A stretch of 24,337 nt of DNA. Source: Corallococcus sp. CAG:1435 (GTDB lineage Bacteria > Bacillota > Clostridia > Christensenellales > CAG-314). The notes below the pieces were generated by a model. The model worked only from the letters and a program-made list of their open reading frames with translations, was not told the origin of the DNA and did no database searches. The translations under genes and the position numbers were made by a program. Location of the stretch: the NCBI GenBank assembly GCA_000433775.1, contig HF998487.1:47321-71657 (forward strand), read 5' to 3'. Positions within the stretch are counted from its first letter, which is position 1, and each line of letters begins with the position of its first letter. This document shows positions 1 to 7,171 of this stretch, one piece after another.

Positions 1-868
1 GGTCGGTTCCCGCCTCCAACAACCTTTCAAACCAAAACAGCGCCGCATCGGCGTCACTGCCACGCATGCTTTTTATGAATGCGGAAATCATGTCGTAGTA
101 CATTCCCGTATCCACCGAAAGGGCTTTTTTCTGCATAGACTGCGTTGCCGTTAGTTTATCTATGTGCACCGTGCCGTCTTTGTCCATGTCGGTGGTTATC
201 ACTGCAAGTTCCAAAGCGTTGTAGGCGTTGCGCAAGTCGCCTGCGGCAGTTTCGGCAATGTAGTCCAAAGCGTCGGCATCTACCACGATTTTGCGGTGAG
301 AAAACACGACGTCCCTCTTCAATGCCTGTTGCAAACCTTTCAGAATGTCCTGTTTGGTGAGGGGTAAAAACTCAAACACTCTGCAACGGGACACTATCGC
401 CCTTGTCATGGAAACGTAGGGATTTTCCGTTGTGGAGCCTATGAAAGTAATGAATCCCTTTTCTATTGCAGGCAAAACGCAGTCGCTTTGCGCCTTGCTC
501 CAACGGTGACACTCGTCCAACAACAAATATGTTTTTTGCCCGTAGGCATTGAAACGTTTCGTCGCCTCGTCTATTACTTTTTTAGCGTCGGAAACACCGC
601 TGCTGACGGCATTGAGTTTTTCAAAATGACTGCCCGTTGTGTAAGCCACAATGTTGGCTAGAGATGTTTTTCCCGTGCCGGGTGCGCCCCAAAAAATGCA
701 ACTTCCCAACTTGTCCGCCTTGATGGCACGGCAAAGAAGAGAGCCGTCGTAGATAATGTGCGACTGCCCGATAAATTCCGAAAGCACTTTCGGACGCATA
801 CGTTCGGCAAGAGGTATGTTTTCCGTTTTTTGACTTTCAAATATTGACTTTTGTTCAAACTGTTCCAT
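1..868 (-). CDS. rarA: RarA/MgsA-type AAA+ ATPase, replication-associated recombination protein (3' end cut by window)
   Basis: An AAA+ ATPase of the RarA/MgsA/WRNIP1 family, related to clamp-loader and RuvB ATPases, which acts at stalled replication forks. About 289 codons are present and the C-terminal part lies beyond base 1. Visible motifs are Walker A GAPGTGKTS (residues 61-69), Walker B LLLDECHR (115-122) and the sensor-like GSTTENP. A KSMRGSD...DAALFWFERLLEAG stretch near the left edge is highly typical of RarA. The start is fixed: an in-frame TGA lies only six codons upstream of the ATG, with no other start codon between. No Shine-Dalgarno sequence precedes this ATG, and a promoter -10 box ends only 6 bases before it, so the mRNA may be leaderless. 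The family call is secure; the role in this organism is inferred. Confidence 0.95.
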   Translation of the reverse strand, partial: MEQFEQKSIFESQKTENIPLAERMRPKVLSEFIGQSHIIYDGSLLCRAIKADKLGSCIFWGAPGTGKTSLANIVAYTTGSHFEKLNAVSSGVSDAKKVIDEATKRFNAYGQKTYLLLDECHRWSKAQSDCVLPAIEKGFITFIGSTTENPYVSMTRAIVSRCRVFEFLPLTKQDILKGLQQALKRDVVFSHRKIVVDADALDYIAETAAGDLRNAYNALELAVITTDMDKDGTVHIDKLTATQSMQKKALSVDTGMYYDMISAFIKSMRGSDADAALFWFERLLEAGTD

Positions 869-874
869 GGTACA

Positions 875-903
875 AGTATAACATCATTTTGTGCGTATTG
901 CAA
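875..903 (-). promoter_or_regulatory. rarA promoter, extended -10, abutting the start codon
   Basis: On the minus strand, TTGCAA (898-903) and TATACT (875-880) are separated by 17 bp, with TG one base before the -10 box. Only six bases lie between the -10 box and the ATG, so transcription would start at about the A of the start codon. Confidence 0.6.
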
Positions 904-919
904 GGCAAACGGCAACAAT

Positions 920-940
920 AAAAAATATAAATATTTTTTG
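920..940. repeat. AT-only dyad in the rarA upstream region
   Basis: An A-tract followed by its T-tract mirror (AAAAAATAT...ATATTTTTT) forms a near-perfect AT palindrome upstream of the rarA promoter. It could be curved DNA or an UP-like element. No gene is seen between 869 and 1070. Confidence 0.3.
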
Positions 941-1073
941 CACGTCGGCAAAATACATTCCTCACCTGAAAAACAGAAAACTTTTACGGCGTTTGGCAAG
1001 TTGTGCTTTAATGCGTTTTGCAAACTGTACTAAATCGGAAGGCAAGCCGCCCTACTCGGCATACCGCAACGGC

Positions 1074-1098
1074 AAAAAAGCCACGAAAACGTGGCTTT
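1074..1098 (-). terminator. Intrinsic terminator of the LysR-type gene
   Basis: A 9-bp perfect stem, AAAGCCACG (1077-1085) and CGTGGCTTT (1090-1098), has an AAAA loop. On the minus strand it is followed by a run of T residues (1079-1074). It lies about 35 bases after the regulator's stop codon. Confidence 0.85.
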
Positions 1099-1132
1099 GA
1101 CGTGATACAGCGGTTACTTGTGAAAGTTGGCG

Positions 1133-2005
1133 TTACTCTTCAAAGGTTTTGGCAAACTGAATGAAATGTTCCGCAGTGGAATACACAACACCGCTCTTTG
1201 CCCAAATAAGCACAATTTTTTGGACGATTGGCTTTTCCAGCGGAATACAAACAAGGTCTTCGTCCATTTCCGCTACCTGACGGTACAAAAATGCCCCTGC
1301 AGTGCCGTAGGACAAAAACTGCTTGATTGTGTACAGTTGCGAAGAATACAACAAAATGTTAGGCTCCACCTCTTCTTCGGCAAAAGCGTTTTTAATGACA
1401 ACGTTCTGGTAACTGTCAGCTTTGAAAAGTATTATCTTTTCCTGAGCAAGTTGACGTATGCTGACGCTTTTTTCCTTCGCCAAACGATGCTGTTTGTTTA
1501 CGCAAAACACCAGTTCGGTGGTAACAAGAGGCAAAATGTTGTAATTGTCGTTTACTGCGCCGTCAAGAATTGTGATGCCCAAATCCACTGCGTTGGTGTC
1601 GATTAGTTTGCGTGTCTGCAAAGAACCCGTTTCCAGCATTTCCAACTGCACATCGGGATACTTTTTTTGAAAAGCGTCGAACATTCGGGGGAAAAGAAAG
1701 GTGGAAATCATGGCAGGCACTGCAATTTTAACGTGACTGCGGTTAGACGACATTTCTTTCATTTGTTTTTCCAACGAATCGACGGATTGCAAAATATATT
1801 TGACCTTCTCGCAGAAAAACTGCCCTTCAACGGTAAGACGCAGGCGGTTGTGCTTGCGGTGAAACAGTTTGACGCCGAATTCTTCTTCCAGTTCCTTTAT
1901 GCAAAAGGATATCGTGGGCTGACTAACAAAAAGTTTGTCCGCCGCCTTGGTGATACTGCCGTAACGGCACACAGTGTAAAAATATTTGAGTTGCAACAAT
2001 TTCAT
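1133..2005 (-). CDS. LysR-family transcriptional regulator
   Basis: A 290-residue protein, the usual LysR length. Residues 1-60 form the winged helix-turn-helix: LQLKYFYTVCRYGSITKAA, then VSQPTISFCIKELEEEFGVKLF. Residues from about 90 onward look like the periplasmic-binding-protein-like co-inducer domain (VKIAVPAM..., DLGITILDG). GAGGT lies five bases before the ATG. It has its own promoter and terminator, so it appears monocistronic. LysR regulators usually control a divergent neighbour, but here the divergent side (2006-2921) holds only repeats and no gene, so the target is unknown. The family is clear; ligand and regulon cannot be read from sequence. Confidence 0.93.
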   Translation of the reverse strand: MKLLQLKYFYTVCRYGSITKAADKLFVSQPTISFCIKELEEEFGVKLFHRKHNRLRLTVEGQFFCEKVKYILQSVDSLEKQMKEMSSNRSHVKIAVPAMISTFLFPRMFDAFQKKYPDVQLEMLETGSLQTRKLIDTNAVDLGITILDGAVNDNYNILPLVTTELVFCVNKQHRLAKEKSVSIRQLAQEKIILFKADSYQNVVIKNAFAEEEVEPNILLYSSQLYTIKQFLSYGTAGAFLYRQVAEMDEDLVCIPLEKPIVQKIVLIWAKSGVVYSTAEHFIQFAKTFEE

Positions 2006-2071
2006 GGCGACCTCACAAAGTACAAATAAATTTTTTCGATTATTAGCACTTTTCTATTATTTTTTTTTATG

Positions 2072-2100
2072 ATTATAGCAGAAAAAAACTAATTTGACAA
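2072..2100 (-). promoter_or_regulatory. Promoter of the LysR-type gene
   Basis: On the minus strand, TTGTCA (2095-2100) and TATAAT (2072-2077) have a 17-bp spacer, a near-consensus sigma-A-type promoter. The start codon lies about 65 bases downstream. Confidence 0.75.
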
Positions 2101-2114
2101 GGGGTATAAGTCAA
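2094..2114. promoter_or_regulatory. Dyad over the LysR-gene -35 box, possible autoregulatory operator
   Basis: TTGAC (2094-2098) and GTCAA (2110-2114) are an inverted repeat separated by 11 bases and overlap the -35 box. LysR proteins commonly repress their own gene through dyads near the promoter. The arms are only 5 bp, so this is a weak call. Confidence 0.35.
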
Positions 2115-2182
2115 CAAAAGTAAAAATCTTTCATTTTTGAGTGCGTTTTACTGAAATTTTAACAAAAAAAATAAACCGAAAC

Positions 2183-2238
2183 GGTGCTATTGCTCATAAA
2201 AGGTCTTTTACCCACGAAAAGAAATGTTCCATAGCACC
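2183..2238. repeat. Long-loop inverted repeat upstream of the tandem duplication
   Basis: GGTGCTAT (2183-2190) and ATAGCACC (2231-2238) are perfect 8-bp complements about 40 bases apart. The loop contains a second small dyad, AAAAGGTCTTTT. There is no T-tract, so it is not a standard terminator. Function unknown. Confidence 0.45.
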
Positions 2239-2246
2239 AAAGCCTT

Positions 2247-2558
2247 GCAACAAAAAAATTGAAATAGCAAAAAGTTGTGGAATAAAAATCACAGACCTAA
2301 AATTTAACCGCTAACTTGTTGCACCGCCCCAAAAACTTACCTGCTGCTTCTACTGTTACGCAGTAACGAATATACACCGATTTTGGGCAGTAACGAATAT
2401 ACACAGACTTTGGATTGTAATGAAAAAAGTTGTTTCCAAGCCGACACAGCCTGAACAGTTTTCGGCGGAAAGCAAACAACGGCACAATGCTTTTTGCGTT
2501 GTGCGAGTAATTTTTGCTTACACATTTGTGCCCGACACTTTGCCTAAACGCTTGCATT
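2247..2558. repeat. Tandem duplication unit, copy 1 (well-conserved core 2297-2499)
   Basis: The core 2297-2499 recurs at 2613-2816 with only a few substitutions and a one-base indel, a spacing of about 316 bp. A weaker match upstream (GCAACAAAAAAATTGAAAT at 2247 against a near copy at 2559) suggests a contiguous tandem duplication of about 312 bp. Inside the core the 18-mer GCAGTAACGAATATACAC occurs twice, 27 bp apart. An imperfect hairpin spans 2429-2480: TTTCC/GGAAA and GCCGA/TCGGC, flanked by GTTG/CAAC. There is no convincing gene here. Short minus-strand reading frames exist in both copies but have no ribosome site or recognisable protein character. Confidence 0.85.
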
Positions 2559-2816
2559 GCAACAAAAAAATATTGAAATTGTAGAAATTTGTGAAACAGA
2601 AAACCTCAAGAACTAAAATTTAACCGCTAACTTGTTGCACTACCCCAAAAACTTACCTGCTGCCTCTGCTGTTACGCAGTAACGAATATACACCGATTTT
2701 GGGCAGTAACGAATATACACAGACTTTGGATTGTAATGAAAAAAAGTTGTTTCCAAGCCGACACAGCCTGAACAGTTTTCGGCGGAAAGCAAACAACGGC
2801 ACAATGCTTTTTGCGT
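2559..2816. repeat. Tandem duplication unit, copy 2 (core 2613-2816)
   Basis: Second copy of the structured element, nearly identical to copy 1 over about 204 bp. It has the same pair of 18-mers 27 bp apart and the same imperfect hairpin at 2746-2797. The similarity ends abruptly at TTTTTGCGT; the following 105 bases up to the hemW stop are unique and show no gene. Confidence 0.85.
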
Positions 2817-2921
2817 GGAACAAAATCAAACTGCAAAACTTAAACTTTGAGTAACCCAATCGCCTCGGATGGACAGAAAATATTTTGCAAACGGGAAATT
2901 TATCAGATAAATTGCAACTTA

Positions 2922-4031
2922 TTACCCGAAAAGTTCCACCAAAATGCCGTTCAACACATAAAATTTGTCGTCAGGAACAAACACACGCCCTTTTTCGCTT
3001 TGCAAAAAGCCTTTGCCGATAAGTTTGCGTCCTACAGGAAACACCTCAAAAAAGTTTTTGCCGTAACGGGCGGAAAATTCGTCGAGAGAAATTCCCTCTT
3101 GCAGACGCAACCCCAGCATTGCAAACTCCTGCATCTCCTCCTCAACGGAAATGTTTTCCGCACACGACACAGTATCGATATTCTGCGTGTAATCGGCAAC
3201 GGAAAAATTGTTGACGTATCTGGTGTTCTTTACAAACCCTGCTGCCGATGCGCCAAAGCCGAAGTAACGGTTTTCCCTCCAATACACAAGATTGTGTTTG
3301 CAACGGAAACCTTTTTTTGCAAAGTTGGAAACTTCGTAACGCTCGAAGCCTTTTTCCCGCAAAATGGCTCTGCCTGCGTCGTACATGTCGGCAAGGTCGT
3401 CTTCGGTGTGTCCGTAACTTTGGCACAACTTTGCAAAGTCGGAATTTTCGTCGTGAATTTCCAAAGCGTACAAACTGACATGCTGCAACGGTAACTGCGC
3501 CACTGTTTGCACGGTGTGAAGGAAACTTTCCCTGCTTTCCGGCAATCCTAAAATCAAGTCGGCGTTTATGTTGGAAAAACCTGCACGTTGAGTCCTGTCC
3601 AACGCAGACAAAAACTGCCCGTAGGTGTGCAACCTTCCGATCTTTTTCAACGTGTCGTCATTGACGCTTTGCAAGCCGAAACTTATGCGGTTGACACCTA
3701 TTTCTTTGAAAAATTGCAGTTTTTCATCGGTAACACTTTCGGGATTGCATTCCACGGTGAATTCCTGCAAATTTTTTAATGGAAATTTAACCGACAAGGC
3801 ATTGTACAACTTTTGCAAAAAAGGCGTGTCAACGCTGCTTGGCGTTCCTCCTCCCCAAAACATTGTGGAAATTTGCTTTACGTCGGAAACATCCGCCTGC
3901 GCCACTTCGTTGCACAGTTTGTCAAAGTAAGCCGATTGACGGGAGAAATCCACGCAAGAGGAAAAAGCACAGTAGTAACACCGTGATTTACAAAAAGGTA
4001 TGTGAACGTAAATTGCGTAATCCCTTGCCAT
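2922..4031 (-). CDS. hemW: HemW, radical SAM heme chaperone (coproporphyrinogen III oxidase-like)
   Basis: A 369-residue radical SAM enzyme. C14, C18 and C21 in CKSRCYYC bind the 4Fe-4S cluster, and GGGTPS (60-65) is the SAM-binding glycine motif. The CxxxCxxC without the extra cysteine of true HemN, the short N-terminus and the length fit HemW, which transfers heme to respiratory proteins, rather than the HemN decarboxylase. AGGA precedes the ATG. It lies downstream of lepA on the same strand, an order conserved in many Firmicutes. In those genomes hrcA-grpE-dnaK-dnaJ often follows; here hemW is followed by the duplicated repeat region instead. The lepA-hemW gap of 331 bp is unusually wide. 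Confidence 0.93.
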   Translation of the reverse strand: MARDYAIYVHIPFCKSRCYYCAFSSCVDFSRQSAYFDKLCNEVAQADVSDVKQISTMFWGGGTPSSVDTPFLQKLYNALSVKFPLKNLQEFTVECNPESVTDEKLQFFKEIGVNRISFGLQSVNDDTLKKIGRLHTYGQFLSALDRTQRAGFSNINADLILGLPESRESFLHTVQTVAQLPLQHVSLYALEIHDENSDFAKLCQSYGHTEDDLADMYDAGRAILREKGFERYEVSNFAKKGFRCKHNLVYWRENRYFGFGASAAGFVKNTRYVNNFSVADYTQNIDTVSCAENISVEEEMQEFAMLGLRLQEGISLDEFSARYGKNFFEVFPVGRKLIGKGFLQSEKGRVFVPDDKFYVLNGILVELFG

Positions 4032-4277
4032 ATTTTCCTGTAGTGGTTGTCAATTATGCGAAAATCGACAAACTATGTCTGTAATAATATTCTACAAATC
4101 CGTATTTTTCGATATTATTTTAACGAAAAAAGAAAATTTCGTCCCAAATTGCCTTGCAAACAGGTGAAGTTTTCCATCATGTATCCCGCCCTTTTTGACG
4201 AAATTTTGCAACCTAAACACTTGTCGACACGCACATTTTTGCGCATTGCCACCACTTTGCCGTGTTGCAGTGTAAAA

Positions 4278-4298
4278 GGCAAGTTGAAACAACCTGCC
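4278..4298 (-). terminator. Weak hairpin in the lepA-hemW spacer, possible attenuator
   Basis: GGCAAGTTG (4278-4286) and CAACCTGCC (4290-4298) pair except for one mismatch around an AAA loop, with only four T residues following on the minus strand. It might trim lepA messages before hemW. The rest of the spacer (4032-4362) holds no gene I can support. Confidence 0.35.
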
Positions 4299-4362
4299 CC
4301 GTGAGCACTGCTTTTTGTATTGTTGTGAGCCTAGTGTTACTACGTTTTCTGCGAAGAAAAAC

Positions 4363-6159
4363 TCAGTCGTCAATTTTCAAAATGGACATGAAGGCTTCGC
4401 TCGGCACGCTTACCGAACCTACCTGACGCATACGTTTTTTGCCCTCACGCTGTTTTTCCAGCAGTTTCTTTTTGCGTGAAATATCTCCCCCGTAGCACTT
4501 TGCCAACACGTCTTTGCGAAGCGCCTTTACCGTTTCTCGGGCTATAATTTTGTTGCCAATAGCCGCCTGCACGGGAATTTCAAACATCTGACGGGGAATT
4601 GCGTCTTTAAGTTTTTCGGCAATCTGTCTGCCACGTGCGTAGGCACGTTCCTCGTTGACTATTATGGACAATGCGTCGCACATTTCTCCGTTGAGCAACA
4701 TGTCCAACCGCACGAGTTTTCCCGTTTTGTAGCCTTTCAGTTCGTAGTCAAGGCTGGCGTATCCCCTGGTGCGTGATTTGAGCGTATCGAAGAAATTGTA
4801 GATTATTTCGTTTAGCGGAATGTCGTAGGAAAGTTTTACACGGCGTTTGTCAAGATAGGTCATATCCTTGAAAACGCCCCTCTTTTCCTGACACAGTCCC
4901 ATCACGTCCCCGACGTATTCGGGAGGGCAATACACTTCTGCCGAAACGATAGGTTCCTCCATGTGGTCGATGGAAGTTGCGGGAGGCAATTTGGTGGGGT
5001 TGTCTATCAGCAGCACTTCCCCCGACGTCGTAAACACCTTGTAACTGACGCTGGGGGCGGTTGTTACCAAATCCAAATCGAATTCTCTTTCCAAACGCTC
5101 CTGAATAATTTCCATGTGCAGAAGTCCCAAAAAACCACAACGGAAGCCGAAGCCCAACGCCACGGAAGTATCCGGTTCGTACACAAGGGAAGCGTCGTTG
5201 AGTTTGAGTTTTTCCAAAGCGTCCTTCAAATCGTTGTATTTACTGCCGTCTGCGGGGAAAATACCGCAAAATACCATGGGTTTAACCTCTTTGTAGCCTT
5301 TCAGCGGTTGCAAACAGGGTTTTTCCGCATCCGTCATCGTGTCCCTCACTTTGGTGTCGCTGACGGTTTTTATGCTTGCGCAAACGTAACCGACGTCCCC
5401 TGCCGTAAGGCACGGCACGCTTTTCATGGAAGGGGCAAAAATCCCCACTTCCGTTACGTCGAACACCTTGCCGGGCGTTTCAAACATTTTGACTTTGCTT
5501 CCCACCGCCACACTGCCGTCCACAATGCGCACAAAAATTATCACGCCTTTGTAGTTGTCGTACTGACAGTCGAAAATAAGCGCCTTCAACGGGGCGTTTT
5601 CCTCCCCCTTCGGTTCGGGAATTTTGTCCACGACGGCATCCAACACGTCCACTATGTTTATTCCCTCCTTGGCGGAAACAAGAGGGGCGTCGGATGCGTC
5701 AAGCCCTATTGCGTCTTCAATTTCCCTCTTGCATTCCTCCACGTCTGCCGAGGGAAGATCTATCTTGTTGATGACGGGAATTATTTCCAAATCGTTTTCC
5801 AAAGCAAGGTAGCAATTTGCCAGCGTTTGCGCTTCCACGCCCTGCGATGCGTCCACAACAAGCAACGCCCCTTCGCAGGCGGCAAGAGAACGTGAAACTT
5901 CGTAGTTGAAGTCCACGTGCCCCGGGGTGTCGATGAGGTTGAGCAGATACTCTACGCCGTCCTTGGTGTACTTCATGGACACGGGTGTGAGTTTGATGGT
6001 TATCCCACGCTCACGTTCGATGTCCATACTGTCCAGCATCTGATCTTCCATGTCTCTTTTGGCAACCTGACCCGTAAATTCCATCAACCTGTCGGCAAGG
6101 GTGCTTTTGCCGTGGTCGATGTGCGCTATTATGCAAAAATTGCGTATATTTTTAGCCAT
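4363..6159 (-). CDS. lepA: Elongation factor 4 (LepA), ribosome-associated GTPase
   Basis: A translational GTPase that binds ribosomes and has been linked to back-translocation and ribosome assembly. Counting from ATG 6159 the protein has 598 residues, the usual length. G1 is AHIDHGKST (12-20), G3 DTPGH (77-81) and G4 NKID (131-134). The C-terminal region with the lysine-rich stretch [19 protein letters not shown] is the diagnostic LepA CTD. A TTG at 6171 would add four codons, but GGAAG, the ribosome site, overlaps that extension and sits five bases before the [11 protein letters not shown] also matches the family N-terminus, so 6159 is preferred. It has its own promoter and is divergent from the phosphodiesterase gene. 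Confidence 0.97.
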   Translation of the reverse strand: MAKNIRNFCIIAHIDHGKSTLADRLMEFTGQVAKRDMEDQMLDSMDIERERGITIKLTPVSMKYTKDGVEYLLNLIDTPGHVDFNYEVSRSLAACEGALLVVDASQGVEAQTLANCYLALENDLEIIPVINKIDLPSADVEECKREIEDAIGLDASDAPLVSAKEGINIVDVLDAVVDKIPEPKGEENAPLKALIFDCQYDNYKGVIIFVRIVDGSVAVGSKVKMFETPGKVFDVTEVGIFAPSMKSVPCLTAGDVGYVCASIKTVSDTKVRDTMTDAEKPCLQPLKGYKEVKPMVFCGIFPADGSKYNDLKDALEKLKLNDASLVYEPDTSVALGFGFRCGFLGLLHMEIIQERLEREFDLDLVTTAPSVSYKVFTTSGEVLLIDNPTKLPPATSIDHMEEPIVSAEVYCPPEYVGDVMGLCQEKRGVFKDMTYLDKRRVKLSYDIPLNEIIYNFFDTLKSRTRGYASLDYELKGYKTGKLVRLDMLLNGEMCDALSIIVNEERAYARGRQIAEKLKDAIPRQMFEIPVQAAIGNKIIARETVKALRKDVLAKCYGGDISRKKKLLEKQREGKKRMRQVGSVSVPSEAFMSILKIDD

Positions 6160-6183
6160 AAACACTTCCAAAGTTTTTCTTTA

Positions 6184-6212
6184 ATTATACCCGACAACGG
6201 CGCATTTGTCCA
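6184..6212 (-). promoter_or_regulatory. lepA promoter
   Basis: TGGACA (6207-6212), 17 bp, then a perfect TATAAT (6184-6189) on the minus strand, 24 bases before the lepA ATG. Confidence 0.8.
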
Positions 6213-6240
6213 CAAAGTAAATATTATTTTTGTTTATCGC

Positions 6241-6270
6241 TTGCCAATTTGCATATAATAAGTTTATAAT
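6241..6270 (+). promoter_or_regulatory. Promoter of the phosphodiesterase gene
   Basis: TTGCCA (6241-6246), an 18-bp spacer and TATAAT (6265-6270), about 50 bases before the ATG. A second TATAAT at 6254 lacks a matching -35 box. Confidence 0.65.
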
Positions 6271-6319
6271 TATTAATAGTTGATATTTTAAAATAAATAC
6301 GCAACTGCGAGGTACAAAC

Positions 6320-7078
6320 ATGATTTGTGAAAACTACCGTTGGCTTACGGAAATTTACGTCGCACACCGTGGGCTTTTTGACAACGACGCCGTGCCGGAA
6401 AATTCTCTGCCTGCTTTTGAAAAGGCTGCGGCAATGGGTTTCGGCATAGAAACGGACGTTCAGGCAAGCAAGGACGGCGTTCTGATGATATTTCACGACG
6501 ACACGCTGGACAGAATGACGGGCGTTCACGGCAAACTGTGCGACTTTTCCTTTGAAGAACTGCGCCGTTTGAAACTGGGCAACACCGAGTGCAAAATTCC
6601 TACTTTCCAAGAATTTTTGCAGGCGGCAAAGGGCGTCAATCTGGTTGTGGAAATCAAAACGCACAAAAACATAGGCGATACGGAAAAAAAGGTGGTTGAA
6701 GCGTTGAAAAATTACAGCGGAAACTACTGTATCGAATCTTTCAATCCCTTCATCGTGCGCTGGTTCAAAGTGCATGCGCCGCACATCGTGCGAGGTCAAC
6801 TTGCCACGGTAAACTACGGAAATGCGCTTACACCTCTTAAACGCAGGTTGCTTTCCCACCTGAGTTTGTGCAAATGGAACGGCAGTCAGTTTATCGCTTT
6901 TGACGCAGAATATCTGCGTGGCAACAGATACGTGGAAAAGTTCGCAAAGAAAATTCCAATTATCTGTTGGACGGTTAAAAGTCAACGTCAGCACGACCAA
7001 CTTTGCGACTGCTTCGACAACATGATTTTTGACAGTTTCGTTCCACAACGCAAAGACTTGCAGGCGCTTGGAAAGTAA
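6320..7078 (+). CDS. Glycerophosphodiester phosphodiesterase (GDPD family)
   Basis: A predicted cytosolic TIM-barrel phosphodiesterase that hydrolyses glycerophosphodiesters from phospholipid turnover to glycerol-3-phosphate and an alcohol. It has 252 residues, typical of the short UgpQ-like class. Visible catalytic and metal residues are H16-R17 (AHRG), E27 (PENS), E44 and D46 (GIETDVQ), H59 (FHDD) and the later VEIKTH. No signal peptide or membrane segment is seen. GAGGT lies six bases before the ATG. The large membrane protein gene begins about 93 bp downstream on the same strand with no strong terminator between, so they may be co-transcribed. Substrate preference is not readable. Confidence 0.92.
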   Translation: MICENYRWLTEIYVAHRGLFDNDAVPENSLPAFEKAAAMGFGIETDVQASKDGVLMIFHDDTLDRMTGVHGKLCDFSFEELRRLKLGNTECKIPTFQEFLQAAKGVNLVVEIKTHKNIGDTEKKVVEALKNYSGNYCIESFNPFIVRWFKVHAPHIVRGQLATVNYGNALTPLKRRLLSHLSLCKWNGSQFIAFDAEYLRGNRYVEKFAKKIPIICWTVKSQRQHDQLCDCFDNMIFDSFVPQRKDLQALGK

Positions 7079-7148
7079 CTGGTAACGTCTTTTGCGTTTA
7101 CCGCAGTTGCAAAGAGTAAAACATTAAAACAGGAAACTTCAAACAAAG

Positions 7149-7160
7149 TTAGTTAACTAA
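7149..7160. promoter_or_regulatory. Perfect 12-bp palindrome before the large membrane protein gene
   Basis: TTAGTTAACTAA is fully palindromic and ends at the ribosome-binding site of the next gene. It could be an operator or an accidental AT-rich dyad. A bulged hairpin (GGTAACG/CGTTTACC) lies at 7081-7103 just after the phosphodiesterase stop. Confidence 0.35.
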
Positions 7161-7171
7161 AGGTGATTATT

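Noticed and set aside
2095..2280. Plus-strand promoter driving a gene divergent from the LysR gene
   Set aside because: TTGACA at 2094 has no properly spaced -10 box and no gene follows on the plus strand.
2297..2859. Repeated minus-strand mini-frames in the duplicated region
   Set aside because: They look conserved only because the DNA itself is duplicated; no start signal supports them, and the two N-termini differ.
4092..4373. 93-codon minus-strand frame in the lepA-hemW gap
   Set aside because: Overlaps the lepA stop but has no ribosome site or recognisable features, and a probable hairpin lies within it.
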